Assembly: GCF_009741375.1 (NCBI RefSeq)
Contig: NZ_WOWP01000033.1
Coordinates: 32,231 to 96,230, forward strand
Origin: Flavobacterium rakeshii
Lineage (GTDB): Bacteria > Bacteroidota > Bacteroidia > Flavobacteriales > Flavobacteriaceae
Direction of reading: 5' to 3'
DNA: 64,000 bases
Below the pieces are notes generated by a model, which was not told the origin of the DNA, did no database searches, and worked only from the letters and a program-made list of their open reading frames with translations. Of the stretch, positions 63,941 to 64,000 are shown piece by piece. The position numbers and the translations under genes were made by a program. How positions within the stretch are numbered: position 1 is the stretch's first letter; each line of letters begins with the position of its first letter.

Positions 63941-64000
63941 TTATCTCTTCAATGAGAAGTGAGCTTTAAACTCTTTCTCTACAGGCTGTCCGTTTACCAG
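63941..64000 (-). CDS. C-terminal end of an unidentified protein (truncated by window)
   Basis: The minus strand from the right edge reads LVNGQPVEKEFKAHFSLKR followed by TAA at 63943-63941. Nineteen residues are too few to name a family; the ending resembles a beta-strand-rich secreted or YceI-like protein, but this is a guess. A strong hairpin directly after the stop supports a real gene end. Confidence 0.55.
   Translation of the reverse strand: MVNGQPVEKEFKAHFSLKR

Overview
The window comes from an A+T-rich chromosome of the Bacteroidota, most likely a member of the Flavobacteriaceae. The evidence is: fused CcoN-CcoO cbb3 oxidase, SusC/SusD pair with ECF sigma and FecR, a type 9 secretion sorting domain, imelysin lipoproteins, YaiO-type porin, and promoters with the TAnnTTTG -7 element. 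No rRNA, tRNA, insertion sequence or CRISPR array was seen.

Layout. 1-5880: cbb3 oxidase operon (ccoNO, ccoQ, ccoP, ccoG, ccoH, SafE-like protein). 5964-7328: hemN, with a Crp/Fnr-type palindrome at a class II activator position. 7479-15163: iron and haem-related region: a DUF1111 di-haem lipoprotein, two divergent imelysins, an HTTM membrane protein and a FecA-like TonB receptor. 15245-43759: a long signalling island. It holds a receiver-glycosyltransferase fusion, two TPR sensors, a minus-strand operon (REC-kinase, CHASE3 hybrid kinase, receiver, CheR, CheB) and a divergent plus-strand operon (multi-PAS hybrid kinase, REC-HPt, REC, HEAT protein, family 2 glycosyltransferase, TPR-YaiO porin). 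It also holds a lone receiver, a repeat-rich 1.7-kb intergenic array, and a seven-gene operon (receiver, H-NOX, HNOBA-PAS kinase, FIST/NosP-like protein, second kinase, HPt, LytTR regulator). 43906-53311: PI-PLC-like enzyme, ECF/FecR/SusC/SusD unit, Crp/Fnr regulator and a membrane protein. 53361-61502: a giant secreted protein joining PhoD-like and PhoX-like phosphatase regions. 61833-63800: di-haem peroxidase. 63941-64000: tail of one further gene.

The most unusual signal is regulatory. Eight LytTR-type direct-repeat operators (9-bp half-sites 21 bp apart, close to ACCATTCGT) lie in the signalling island. In seven of them the proximal half-site ends 31-32 bp before a Bacteroidota -7 hexamer-like element; in the eighth the gap is 21 bp, one helical turn less. 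Five of these promoters each lead into a short terminator-bounded unit with no ORF, four in a tandem array at 36.2-37.4 kb and one at 16.6 kb. They are therefore predicted small RNAs, and four of the five carry a C5-C6 run about 35-45 nt from the predicted 5' end. Three others precede receiver genes, including the operon that encodes the only LytTR protein here. The LytTR gene itself has a GGGGG just before its start codon, complementary to the C-runs. I propose a nitric-oxide-responsive phosphorelay (H-NOX and FIST sensors, two kinases, HPt) whose LytTR output drives itself, receiver proteins and a family of small RNAs, possibly with negative feedback. The sites and spacings are seen in the sequence; the NO input, the regulator assignment and the RNA targets are inference.
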